From: Mya arenaria
Taxonomy: Eukaryota; Mollusca; Bivalvia; Myida; Myidae
Reading direction: 5' to 3'
DNA: 64,000 bases
NCBI RefSeq assembly: GCF_026914265.1
Contig: NC_069124.1
Coordinates: forward strand, 24,495,989-24,559,988
The translations under genes were made by a program, and so were the position numbers. Positions 1 to 11,300 of the stretch are shown in pieces (position 1 is the first letter of the stretch; the number at the start of each line of letters is the position of its first letter). The notes beneath the pieces are model-generated. The model was not told the origin of the DNA. It did not search any database and saw only the letters and a program-made list of their open reading frames with translations.

Positions 1-120
1 CATTTATTCATATAACTTCGCATTATTAACCATGTTTTCACAAAGTGAAACCTGGTAATAAGAATGACGAGCGTCTTTGTTTGGGCGGGCGGGCGGCCGG
101 GTGGCGTAAAACTCACGTAT
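1..120. repeat. Edge of dispersed repeat, G-rich block
   Basis: Non-coding sequence with a GGGCGGGC-rich stretch near 85-110 that runs directly into the 145-bp tandem units starting at 121. It is probably part of the same dispersed element. No coding potential is seen. Confidence 0.4.
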
Positions 121-535
121 GAAACTGAATAATTTCCGTAAGGGTTAACATAACTTGACCAAACTTGGTTTATAAGAAGAGTATATAGATACCTTTCATG
201 AGATTGCGTTTGGGGTCCCTAGGGTCAAGGTCAAGGTCACTGTGACTTAAAATAGAAAAACGGTTGAAACTGAATAACTTTAGTTAGGGTTGAAATATTT
301 TGACCAAACCTGGTCTATAGGAAGAGTATATGGATACCTTTCTTGGATTGCGTTTCGGGTCCCTAGAGTCAAGGCCAAGGTCACTTTACTAAAAATAGAA
401 AAACGGTTGAACCTGAATAACTTTAGTTAGGGTTGACATAACTTGACCAAACTTGGTATACAGGAAGAGTTTATGGATACTTACATGTGATTGCGTTAAG
501 GGTCCCTATGGTCAAGGTCACTGTTACTAAAATAG
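121..535. repeat. Three tandem copies of a ~145-bp unit
   Basis: Units begin near 121, 266 and 409, each opening with a GAAACTGAATAA-like phrase and ending with AAGGTCAAGGTCAC or a variant. The copies are imperfect, and the third lacks part of the end. The AAGGTCA phrase recurs in other dispersed repeats of this window (near 18345, 18715, 32675, 33015 and 55695), so it belongs to genome-wide repeat families rather than to the neighbouring phosphatase gene. Confidence 0.8.
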
Positions 536-880
536 AATTACAGACACATGCTGAAGTTCTTCTGTCAATCATTGAAAACTTGGTTTCCTCGCATTGCGGC
601 GTTTCTTGTTAATGAGTACACTTACACCAGTCACCAGTTGTCAACCACACAATCAGTTGACAAATGAGAGGATTCTATTTTGCCAGTACATAAAAGCACA
701 TGGTCGCACCACCAGATGTATAAACTGAACAACCTCGCCAAAGTATATCGATAAGTTGCAGAAATTTCTTTGATTTATCTACTTGTCCACCTCACGAATC
801 TTGTGTATGATTGTGTTGTGATTGTGTTGTGCTGTGCAATAAATTATCGTGTTCCTAAATATGACAGACATTAGCGACAG
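536..880. other. Intronic or non-coding stretch upstream of the first visible phosphatase exon
   Basis: No exon could be supported here. It most likely belongs to the intron before the first visible PTP exon; the N-terminal and transmembrane exons of that gene lie outside the window. Confidence 0.4.
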
Positions 881-3800
881 GGCTGATCCATAAGCATGAC
901 GTGGCAGCTCAAGAGAGAAACAAGGGCAAGAACAGATACAAGGAAATGTATGCATGTAAGTCCTGCCATTATACCATTATAAACCTCTATTGGAAAATAA
1001 AAACAGTTGAGCAACAAGCCCAATGTTGTTGGGGTTTTATTTCTTTTAGCCACATTTTGCTACGAGCCGTACGTTTGAAAAAAAGCATATGCCAAGTATT
1101 ATTTTACAATATGATTATGCTAATCAAATAGCTATAACTTAACATATAACATTGCAGACGACCATTCACGGGTGCCACTCAAAACAGATAAGCCAGACGA
1201 TTCTGACTATATCAATGCTTGTTTCATCAATGTAAGTTATATAATCTTCTTTTGCTTTTGTTTTTATTCATTACAATATAGAACTTAACTAATTGCCTGT
1301 TCACGCCTTTAACTTTAATTAAGTTCGACTGACTCACCATAGTTTGTTCTTTTTTTTAGGGTTACGAAAAAGTAAACAAATTCATCGCATCACAAGGTTG
1401 GTATAAACTACTTGAAACTTGGATTTTCCTTTTACGTCTGAATCAAGATTCATACTTTATCATTTATATTGTTTAAACTCTTTAATATAATACTTCCTAT
1501 TTCTTAGTCTATCATTTTCATCAACCACACATATGAGTTCCCAGTATTTCTGCTTAAGGTCCTACGAAGAACATGATTGATGACTTCTGGACAATGATTT
1601 GGCAGCAGAAAGCTGACAAAATTGTGATGCTGACAAACCTCATAGAAATGGCTTCGGTATGTGATCCGATTTGAAGTATTAAGATTACAATTATTCATAT
1701 CATACCATTTGTAGCGTTTGGTTTCAACGTTTCTTAAAATACAAGAATTTGTTATGAACATTGGTGAATAAAGAGCAATGCACAACCCAAAAAGGAGTTA
1801 AATATATATATCCATTCTACTTGTACAATTGTATTGTTTCAATCATGTAAACTTCAGTTTAAGTGTAATTCTAAAATGGCTATTATATGAAATGTGAACA
1901 TTGTTTTGAACGGTGAATTTTGAACAATAAATATAATGCATTGTTACTGTATAATCATGCATATTAAAATTTGTTATATTTAGATAAAGTGCAAACAGTA
2001 CTGGCCAGAGAAAGGTGACACTTGTTCATATGGTGGCATAGATGTATCATACATCGACACAAGAGAATTCCAAGACTACAATGTACGGACATGGGAAGTT
2101 ATAAAGGTGGCTATGACTGTTTAATTCATGTGCATTACACTTTGATATCTCATTGGCTGTTGTAATATAAAAAAAAGTCATACTAAATAGAGGTCATTGG
2201 GTTTTTTTGATTGTTCGAATTCAGTACTACATGATACACACTACTTACTGTGTAAAAGAACGATTCTTTTCGTTTTGAATGTATCAACTCAATTATTGTG
2301 TTCTTAACAAATGTATTAATTCCTTATGTCTACATATTTGAACCAGGGTTATAGGAAAAAGTGTTGCATCGTTTGAAAACGCTGTTTCAGACAATCGAAA
2401 TGACTAAGAGGGGTTATTCTGGTGTATGTTTATTCCGTTTAAAATGTCTCTGGTTTTGAAATTTGTAAAATGTCTACACAGTTGATCATTTAAAAGCTTC
2501 CAATTAGTTTCACGTTGAATATCAATCATCAATGTTTCAAAACTGTGTCCAAATTTATTTTTAAAGACTGGCAGTAAACCACGTCGAATACGCCAGTTCC
2601 ATTTCAAAACCTGGCCTGACAAGGACGTCCCAGACAGTGCTTGGTGCCTCGTCGACTTCTGGAAAGCTGTTGACACTAATAGCGCAACAAATGAATCACC
2701 GATTGTTGTACACTGCAGGTAAGATCGATTTGAATGTCTGCAATACAAGTTGCCAAACATATATATGATGGCCAAACAGTTGTTTGTGGTTAAGTTATAT
2801 TCATAAGAAAGAAGTGATAATCATGCATGTGAAATATATCTGAACTATTTGTTTCTTTTACTGGGGAAAATGCTATTAAAAATGGTGTCAAACATTACAG
2901 TGCTGGAGTTGGTCGTACGGGAACATTCATCGCACTTGATAACCTTATATACCAGGCTAAAGCAGAAAAGTGCGTTCGGCTTCTACAAATGGTGCAGACA
3001 CTGCGCAGACAGAGGGTGAATATGGTACAGACGAAGGTAAACGTCTTTTAAGGTTTACGTTTTGTCTTCAATTTCGATATTAAATGGCTCATAAGAAAAC
3101 ATAAAAACAATTTGTTAATTATTTAGATGTTGTAAGCACGGGACAACACCAACTCATTCACCAACATTAATTAGTTATACCTGTTATGTCCTTGAACCAT
3201 TGGAAAAACAAAGTCATGTCTTGAATCATTTGAAATTCCTCAGCACACGTATTCGACAAACGTCATATGTTTTAGGAACAGTACGTGTATCTCCACGAAG
3301 CTGTAGCAGAGGCCTTGCTGATCGGGACACATCACGTGTACTCCAAGCAGTTTGATAGTTTTTACAAGCACATGGTCAACAAAGAGCTACGATCGCCGAG
3401 GACGAGGATTGAGGAACAGTTCGATGTAAGATACCAAACCTTTAGATTTACAATTTAGATGGAGATGGCATTTAAATTCTTAATGATAGGGAATCTTAAT
3501 AGAATTTACCTCAATTTCGATTTTTGATTTGTCATGAATATGAGAATGATACCACACATGTTTCCAAAATATCGTTTAATAGTTGATTGGAAAGGGAGTC
3601 ACAGAGGAGGCGGTGCAGGAGGTTGGTCCTGAATATGGAAACATAGAATCCATGCGATCGGAAAGTAAGAAATTTTCCTATTGATTATGTAAATACACGT
3701 GTATATGATAAAATTATTTTTGATATTTGAAATGTAACATCTGATAAAATGGGAAAAGTAATGATTTGTTTGTTTCTTCATTCAGTAGATGCATATCGCC

Positions 3801-6632
3801 CTACCCTGCACAAAAGAGGATCTAAATTTGTTCAAAATCTCGGAACTATTTTCTTACCGGTGTGTAACATACAATATCAAAATTAAGTTGGCATAACACT
3901 ATAAAGTAGAACATGTCTTTGATTCCTATTTAATCAAATGCTAACTCGTTAATTAAATTGTAGTAAAATAGTTCATGATTCATGGCAACTGATGTTTTGA
4001 AATAATATCAAAATATAGTTACAAAGAGAGCACCATGTTTACACATCCGTGTATACAATTAATTGATAAACCACTAACTTGAAAAAAGACAAAAAGACAT
4101 AATTATTCGTTATAAACTATTTAAGGACTTTTCACATTACTTCCATTTGTAGTAACTGAGATGAACCATTATAACATGTTTGCATTGGTAAAGTGACTTT
4201 ATCTTGTTTTCTTTTCCACTATGCTACGCATAGGATTAGTTACCTTTGAAATGCAAGGTTATTGTCGTTTCCTCCATAGAACTACGCCAACAAGAACACT
4301 TTCCTGGTAGGAACGTCGCCGACAGAACAAACGCTGGAAGAATTCTGGTCCTTGATTGAGGAACAACACATCACCACCGTAATCATGCTGACGTCACAAT
4401 CACATACCGCTTACAAGGTTGAGAAGGTTTTTCAGTAATCATCAGTTATTATTGGTACAGCACTTTGATCTATTGGATTGATTATTTAAGCGGATGAGTT
4501 CACGAAAATCTAAATACGACTATGAATATCGATTATGACTTCTCAGGTGAAAACTATTCTACATTGGACCCCATTTTTATGTTCTGGAACATGTTCATAA
4601 TAATTTACGACTTTCTATACGATCATCGTAGCATTGTATATCAGTATGACTTATAGCAAAACGTCTATTGCGAGTTTTCCGTGATGATGTAACAGAACGT
4701 AATTCAAATTCAAACTGTAAACACACTAACATTTGTCATTTTTAGTTCGTTAGCAAACGTAGACAATATAAAACATGTAAAATACATTATTTTATTACAG
4801 GCATGCCTGTACTTAGGAAGCATGGACGGAAAACAGATCGGCAATTTTGTTGTCAACTGTATCCATGAAAAGAAGAACAAAGACTTCCAAGAAAAGTGTT
4901 TCTCATTCAAAGACGTAAACAACGAGGTACATTTGATGGAAGTTAAACGAAAAGTTTTAATATATATGTATATTACTTGTTCCAAAGTTATTCATACTTA
5001 ACTATAGACTGGTATTCAAACCATAACTAAAAACTATTTGAAGAACAATAACTATTGTTATTAAGCTATTATTTCTATTTTAGCATTTCTTTAGATCACA
5101 ATAAGAGGATTTAACACTAATTACCAGTTATTTTGATAGACTTAATAATGCAAAGAACAAGCACGTTCACATTGAAGCCTCGTAAAGTATGGACTCTAAG
5201 ACTTTGTTACTATCTAAACCATTTTGAATATTTAAGGACGAGGATTACCTGACCACAATACGTCAGTTTGAGTTTTCGGCTTGGCGGGAAGGCGAGGACA
5301 CACCAACATCGGTACAGCCCATGTTAGATATGATTGAGGCAGTCAACAAGTGGCAGCCTCATCTCCTCGAGAAAAGACCTATTCTCATACATTGCGAGTA
5401 AGATCAGCGAAATATGTGTTTTAAACAATTTCCACTGGTTTTTACAGTTTCACTTCGATGCATTTGGTTGTATTCGGACAAGCGTATAGTCCTTTTCTTT
5501 TAGTTTATTAATAGCGAACCAATTAAATATGGTCATTATTAAGGAAGATAAAACACACCTTTCTTGCACTTGTGTCGTAGTTCTTCGCTTGTCGATTAAT
5601 GTTGGCCAAAGCTGACATGTTGACGGTTTAAATTAGATCTTAGTTTAAATCATTAAAATGTTTTTCACAAGCCTTGAATCCTATTTAGTCAGTACAGTTG
5701 GAAACCCTGCACATTGGAAGCCTTCCGTATTACGAATAAATTATTAACACTTTGCAGATCCGGATTTCATCGCAGTGGAGTGGTAGCTGTACTTCTAAAT
5801 GAATTTCATCGGATTCAAGCAAACAAAGGTCAGATCAATATTGTTGAAAGGGTGAAAACAATGAAACAACGGAACAAAGATCTTGTACAGAGTCCGGTGA
5901 GTGTAACATTCGAAGTGTTCATTTCAATATAAATACACTCCCGAGCAATGGTGTCTAAAAGCTTTATTCAAATAGAATCAACAACACACTGACAACTATA
6001 ACAACAAGTCAAGCAGTAATAAAAGGAAGTTTTATCCACCTATAAGAGGCAAAATGTAAGGGTTCAAAAGACACTGAACGATAGAAGAAAACGTACAAAC
6101 AACACATATTTGACACACATTTATCAAAAAAGGCCTTATTAATACACGGTGAAATTGCCGCCTTGGTGTGGTCAGTGAAACACGAGTAAAAGGGAACACG
6201 AGTAAACAGGGGGAGGGGATTTAACGTAATAATATATGCATAGCCACACACTTGCCCAAACGTGTTTCCAAATACAACCTTTCTTATGCCGAGCGCCACT
6301 TGTTCGACCGCCTTCCTAACCACCATTATGTCCCAAATGAAAACGATAAGTAACAATTCTTTTTCGGAGTGACGTCATTTGGTTCATCATATAGTTATAC
6401 CTTTCTATTAACCTGTATATTTATACAACGCATAAACTTAAGATGTAATTATTTTGTGTACTTATTTTATCTTAACTTTGACATGTATAGACACTCTTGA
6501 ATCAGGTTTGCATACACTATTTTCAAAAATGAGAATTTATATCACTTTCTTGTTTTGCAGACCCAACTTCGATACATCTACGACGTCATACAAGAACATG
6601 TAAAACAGATGGATGTTTATCAAAATATGTAG
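881..6632 (+). CDS. Receptor-type protein tyrosine phosphatase, 3' part (D1 and D2 domains)
   Basis: Exons read from splice sites and matching phases: 881(or 895)-955, 1158-1231, 1360-1396, 1559-1656, 1984-2106, 2567-2718, 2901-3036, 3276-3425, 3583-3664, 3786-3859, 4280-4417, 4801-4926, 5237-5397, 5758-5896, 6561-6632 (stop TAG 6630-6632), about 545 residues. D1 shows the KNRY motif, YDHSRVPL, DYINACFIN, a WPD loop (TWPDKDVPD) and the intact P-loop HCSAGVGRTG, plus the Q-loop glutamine, so it should dephosphorylate phosphotyrosine. D2 has WRE instead of WPD and HCESGFHRSG as P-loop, so it is probably regulatory. Tandem D1-D2 is typical of receptor PTPs; the extracellular and transmembrane parts would lie upstream of the window. 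The exon 5 donor (GTGGCT) is weak, and the start of the first visible exon is uncertain. Confidence 0.93.
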
Positions 6633-6910
6633 GTCATGACAGAATAGTGAATTCCCATGTGTACAGACTTTTCACAATATAGTATCACATGACAATTTAC
6701 TTTTGTATGGCATATTTTGAATGGCACATGAGAAACCAATGTTGTTATACGTTAACTATTATTACTCCTATTATACGGATGCTATTAGTATGATTAGCTT
6801 AGGGTTTTGAATGAGTTTTATGCAAGCACAGTGCTTATGATTCAATTCTGGACATAAGATGATCAAATGAAATGAGGAAGTTGTCTTCTGTAGATAAGCA
6901 TTATACGTTT

Positions 6911-6916
6911 AATAAA
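6911..6916 (+). terminator. Candidate poly(A) signal of the phosphatase gene
   Basis: First canonical AATAAA after the PTP stop codon, about 280 bases downstream. A second lies near 7512. No transcript evidence is available. Confidence 0.4.
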
Positions 6917-8371
6917 TGAATTTCACAACATATACTCATTGATCAAGGTTTAGTTACGTTCTTTCCTGCATAATTGACTATTACTATCAATAGTTTATCC
7001 GCATAGTCATTGATCTTAGATGCTTACAAATTATGCCTTATTTTGCATTTTTTTATGTTCGGACAAATTTATGTTCGTCTGATATTAATACTATTGTGTA
7101 TTGTCATGTAATGGATACTGTAATAGTTATAGTAATCAAGTGCTTTGTTAAATTGTTTATTTTTGCATGTGTTATGGGAACATGCCACTTGTTACGATGT
7201 TAAGTCGTAGCTACAATAGCAGGTGAGAGTTATGTTGTATATGCATTTAAAAATACGACAGAAAAAAGGAGGTAGACAAAAAACGAAGAAAAGCTACTGA
7301 AAATTGGATAATTTGAGATTTGAATGTTTAGTTCAATTAAGAATCTATTCGTAACTGTTTCGTGATCATATTGATTTATAAAAACAAAATTTTAGTACAA
7401 CTTGTAAACAATTGTCGCCAGCATGAGCTCTTTAATACATTCCCTAATAGAAGAAATATAATTTGAGACACGTTCTTCTTGAACCTATTTGTTCTGTTAA
7501 TATTTTCTATAATAAAACTATTTGCTAGAACTTTCGTTATTCATAACTTCCTTTTTCCGAGGAGTCGGTTTTCTAAGTGGTCAAACATCATGAATATATC
7601 CATTTAGATATAAGGGTACTCAGTTTTATTTCGGTAGTAAGCTATATCCGAATGTCAAGAAATTTCAGAGCATCCGAGAGATTGAAGAGGATCTGGAATA
7701 GATAACCTCAAACCTGTATGGGCAAACATTACTGCATATAATCACCATTATCAATACTTTATTAGGTAAGACCTGACTTAAACATATTTCAATGTACCGT
7801 ACATTGTTTCTACTACTATTTATATTCGATTAAATGGTGGTAAATTCTCCGTCTGTCCATCAGTTCATCTGACCATAAAGATACGTCCAAGTGATTGTTC
7901 TTGCTGTAATGCAAACCGAAAATGAAACTCTTTTAAAAGTGAAAGTAGACAAATATTTTCATAAAAAAACATTATACTTTTAAAGAAACCTGGCCAAACA
8001 AACTTTAGCATATGTCTTCAGAATCAAACGACATATTACGAATCCAAAAGTAATATAGAAAGAAACTAAAATACTATAATGAAAGAAACCTTTTAATCAC
8101 TATAGAATCGTCGGCCTATTTCTAATAGTATGATAAACCTTCTCTCTAATGTATTTTTGGTTTACCATTCAGCACAATAACATTTAAGAGTCAATGAAGC
8201 TTTCCTGGATTTGATTCCCGACAAACCTATTGTCTGTGTAATTTAGCGCGACAGTCAATTGGAACATATTTGCTTCAAAATACATTCGTATACAGCTTTC
8301 AACAAATCCAATATCAATTCTTCATTAATGACAGTTTTACGATATATTTACAGTGTGTCTGATAAACAAAC
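6917..8371. other. Intergenic, no gene seen
   Basis: AT-rich sequence without supported exons or RNA genes. Short open frames lack family motifs and splice context. Confidence 0.5.
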
Positions 8372-8874
8372 TTAAAGGGGCTGTACTCCGTATGATAAAA
8401 TAGCGAAAAAAAGAAAACTGTCGAAAACTGACATAAACTTCGATGTGTACAATGCATTGAAACTTACTAACTAAGGTACCACATAGTTTACAATTAAATT
8501 ATTTTTCTCAGTTTGTTTTCGTATTTTTCCATTAAAAAAGATTACTAGGTATGTCTACCTAGTAGAAGTCATTCCTTATGCGTGATTGGCTAGTCGATGT
8601 AATCACGTGATATTACTATGTTTAGTTTATTGCTTAAATATTCCAACAATTTCAATTTCGGGTAAGCCTTCGTAGCACAGTGAATACAACTTTGGACTGC
8701 AATTTTGGCGGCACCGGTTTGAACTCGGTCTCCGACTCGATTTTTTTATATTTTGGTATTTTCTTTACAATTATGATATTAAAGAGAAAAACATTGTTTT
8801 AAATAATTGTCCTGAGATACGTTACAGAAAAAAAAAACACTTTTTGGTGCCAATCTAGTGTACAGTCCCTTTAA
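8372..8874 (+). mobile_element. ~500-bp MITE with TTAA ends and a tRNA-like core
   Basis: The element is bounded by TTAA at both ends. It has imperfect 15-bp terminal inverted repeats (TTAAAGGGGCTGTAC at the left; the complement of the right end reads TTAAAGGGACTGTAC). Inside, near 8666-8738, is a tRNA-like segment with an A-box-like TAGCACAGTGAATA, a GACTGCAAT anticodon-like loop and a B-box-like GGTTTGAACTC. A second copy in the opposite orientation lies at 13957-14457. There is no coding capacity. TTAA target sites suggest mobilisation by a piggyBac-like or other TTAA-specific transposase, which is inference. Confidence 0.8.
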
Positions 8875-10436
8875 ATTCGAAGGAATAAAATTGGAAGAAA
8901 ACTCTTTTTCCTCAAGAAAAAAATTAATTGGATGCCATCCTATATTGTTTTATATAAGGAATGTAACGGTGAACGTGTGTAAGATAAGACAACAAAATTG
9001 TTAAAAACACGCATTGTCTTTACCATGGTCACTAATGTCACATGATACTATCGTTGAAAATACAATAAACGTAGACATAGTGTTGTATACAGCACAAACA
9101 GATGCAGTTTATATTGTCCAATAGTTTATTCATGAACTACAAAAGGACATATAAGAAAGAAATGGTAGGACAGCATCTCAGCTGCGTAGCTTATTGTTCG
9201 AGTTCATTCAGTCCATGTCTACATTCAAATATAGACAGATATATGTATTATTTCCTATTTTGTCATCTTTTTTTATCTACAAGAGGTTTGTTTTGAAATT
9301 TGAGTATTGGTTTAGGGTTGATTTTGGCATTAATGGATACGCTTGATTTCACAATGTTCGTCTAGGTAATTGGAATAGCTTTTTTACCATTTTATTACTA
9401 CAATCCAATTGTTTTTATTTTGAATATCAAGTATAAGTATTAAGCTAAAAGATTATTTGGTCTTATTAGTTCATAAGGGGCATCACATTGCTCCCAATAT
9501 TTCGCTTCAATTATGATATGGTGTAACAAGTTTTTATCTTAGCTAAACAATGACAACATGACAACGCTGCATAATGCTTTACTATTTAAGTCTACTTTGC
9601 AATGTATAATTGTATTCAAACACGGTAATGGATCTACAAAATTTTACTTGAAGGGCTTTGAGAATGAGATTAATTACATTAGTTTAAACAATATTTATTT
9701 CCATATAACATTAACAATTAATTCAGTTCGACAAATTTCGAGGAAAATCAAAATTAAAAAAGACGAAATATGTTATGCATTAAAATAAAAACATGTACAT
9801 TTTGCACAAAACAATAGTGTAGATATAATTGAGAAGACAGCCTAAAGGGTTATGCTATATCTCCCTTCTGTAAGACACTCATGCGACTAATGCTTTTGCG
9901 ATGGTTTCAGTGATTCGAATGAATATAATCTTGTAGTTATAGGGTGTATACACTGGTATGTTAAATCAAGTTGTTTTATTCTGTTTTTATTTTTATCAAT
10001 GTGTTAGAATGATAAAAGGATAGAGGAGGAAGATAAGGAGGGCAGAATGCGGGGAAGTATTATACAAGAATAATTTCCTACTTCAAAAAAAGGTATAATT
10101 CCCTTAACATATTGTTTTAACATGTATGAGTTATATCTGAAAGGCAGAATAAATTATTTCTTCAGCTCCTATTCTCTTATTTATTATAAATTACAGTATG
10201 CATATATTAGTACGTTATATAAAAATCAGTCAATAATTTCATTTGTTATGTTCAAGCTTGTATATATACCGGCGCAGTTTTCTAACAATTACCTTAAAAA
10301 ATTCGTAACTTAAAAAACCGAGGAAATGGTAAAACGCAACAATTGCCGTGTCTGTTAAACAAATATTACTCAAGTATAAATTCAATAAAATCATTACCAT
10401 CCATCTGCATCGCATCCGTATCCCTACCGTGTCCAC
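8875..10436. other. Intergenic, no gene seen
   Basis: Low-complexity AT-rich DNA. Open frames near 9102 and 9558 are short and have no recognisable domain or splice context. Confidence 0.5.
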
Positions 10437-10745
10437 CGGGTTAGCTCAATCGGTAGAGCGTTGGACTGTGAATCGGACAACACGGGCTCGATTCACGGGT
10501 GGACCAGGTCACTTCTGTTGTGATTGGTTATAAAATTCTTTCTACCAACATTCGCACTGTATCACTACCCCTGGCATGTACAGAAGTTGTCAGTTCCTTG
10601 CAGAGGTGAAAGCACCTAGTACTGATTAACCGCAAGCTACTCCAGGATAGGTGTGCGGTGGTTGAACTGTCACTCTAGGACTCTTCAATGTTCTCACGCC
10701 TGGACCCGTCTATGTGTTTGCAAATAAGAGATTCAACCTTGACTC
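10437..10745 (+). mobile_element. Candidate tRNA-derived SINE
   Basis: Positions 10437-10506 look like a tRNA: an A-box-like TTAGCTCAATCGGTAGAGCG, a GACTGTGAAT loop (His-type anticodon GTG) and a B-box-like GGCTCGATTC, followed by ACC. A GC-richer unique body of about 240 bases follows with no cloverleaf-independent gene features. The 3' half of the tRNA-like part does not fold cleanly, so a SINE is more likely than a functional tRNA gene. The right boundary is approximate. Confidence 0.6.
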
Positions 10746-11300
10746 ATTTTCGTAGCCAATGATGGCTAGCGTTGTTATGATTACCTGAATCACAATAACA
10801 TTTATTTGCCTGAACATATACCAAGCGCATTCATGTTTTAGAGTATCAAACCCATATATAATAGTTACAGTAATAGTTTAACTGCTATTATAAATGTTAG
10901 AATCTACCAATGTTTAGCCCGCAGCCTGGGAATATAAATACGGGTATTTTGACGGATACAACAATTACCTTGCCGATTAGTTTTATTTGATTGCTGGCAC
11001 ATTCCCAGTGTCATAGATTAAGGAAAACCTCCTGCCGCTCCTGGGACAAAGTTCAAACTGTTGAACTTGTTGAGAAAAATCAAATTGGCGTGATCGTTAT
11101 GTGCTTCTTGAAATGCGGGCAAAACATTGATGATTGTGTAAACAAGCCTAATACCAATCATTTACAGCTAGTTGGGCTTGAAGATTCCATATATTGACTT
11201 GCTTACAGGCTGTATAAATAATAAGTTAACGGAATGTGTTTCTGTGTCTTATGTCTCCGAAATTTGTTTAATACACACTGTGTGCATTATTTATTAATCG
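10746..11300. other. Intergenic, possible phosphatase exon relic
   Basis: Mostly featureless. At about 11038-11105 a + strand frame reads VELVEKNQIGVIVM, reminiscent of the PTP core phrase ending in VIVML (compare LIEEQHITTVIML in the D2 domain at 4280-4417). No convincing splice sites or continuation were found, so it is at best a decayed exon. Confidence 0.2.

Noticed and set aside
2391..2440. Extra PTP exon after TTTCAG near 2390
   Set aside because: The frame TIEMTKRG has no donor that keeps phase, and exons 1984-2106 and 2567-2718 join directly in phase 0 with a normal PTP sequence.
10437..10506. Functional tRNA-His gene
   Set aside because: A and B box-like motifs are present, but the stems do not pair well and a SINE-like body follows.
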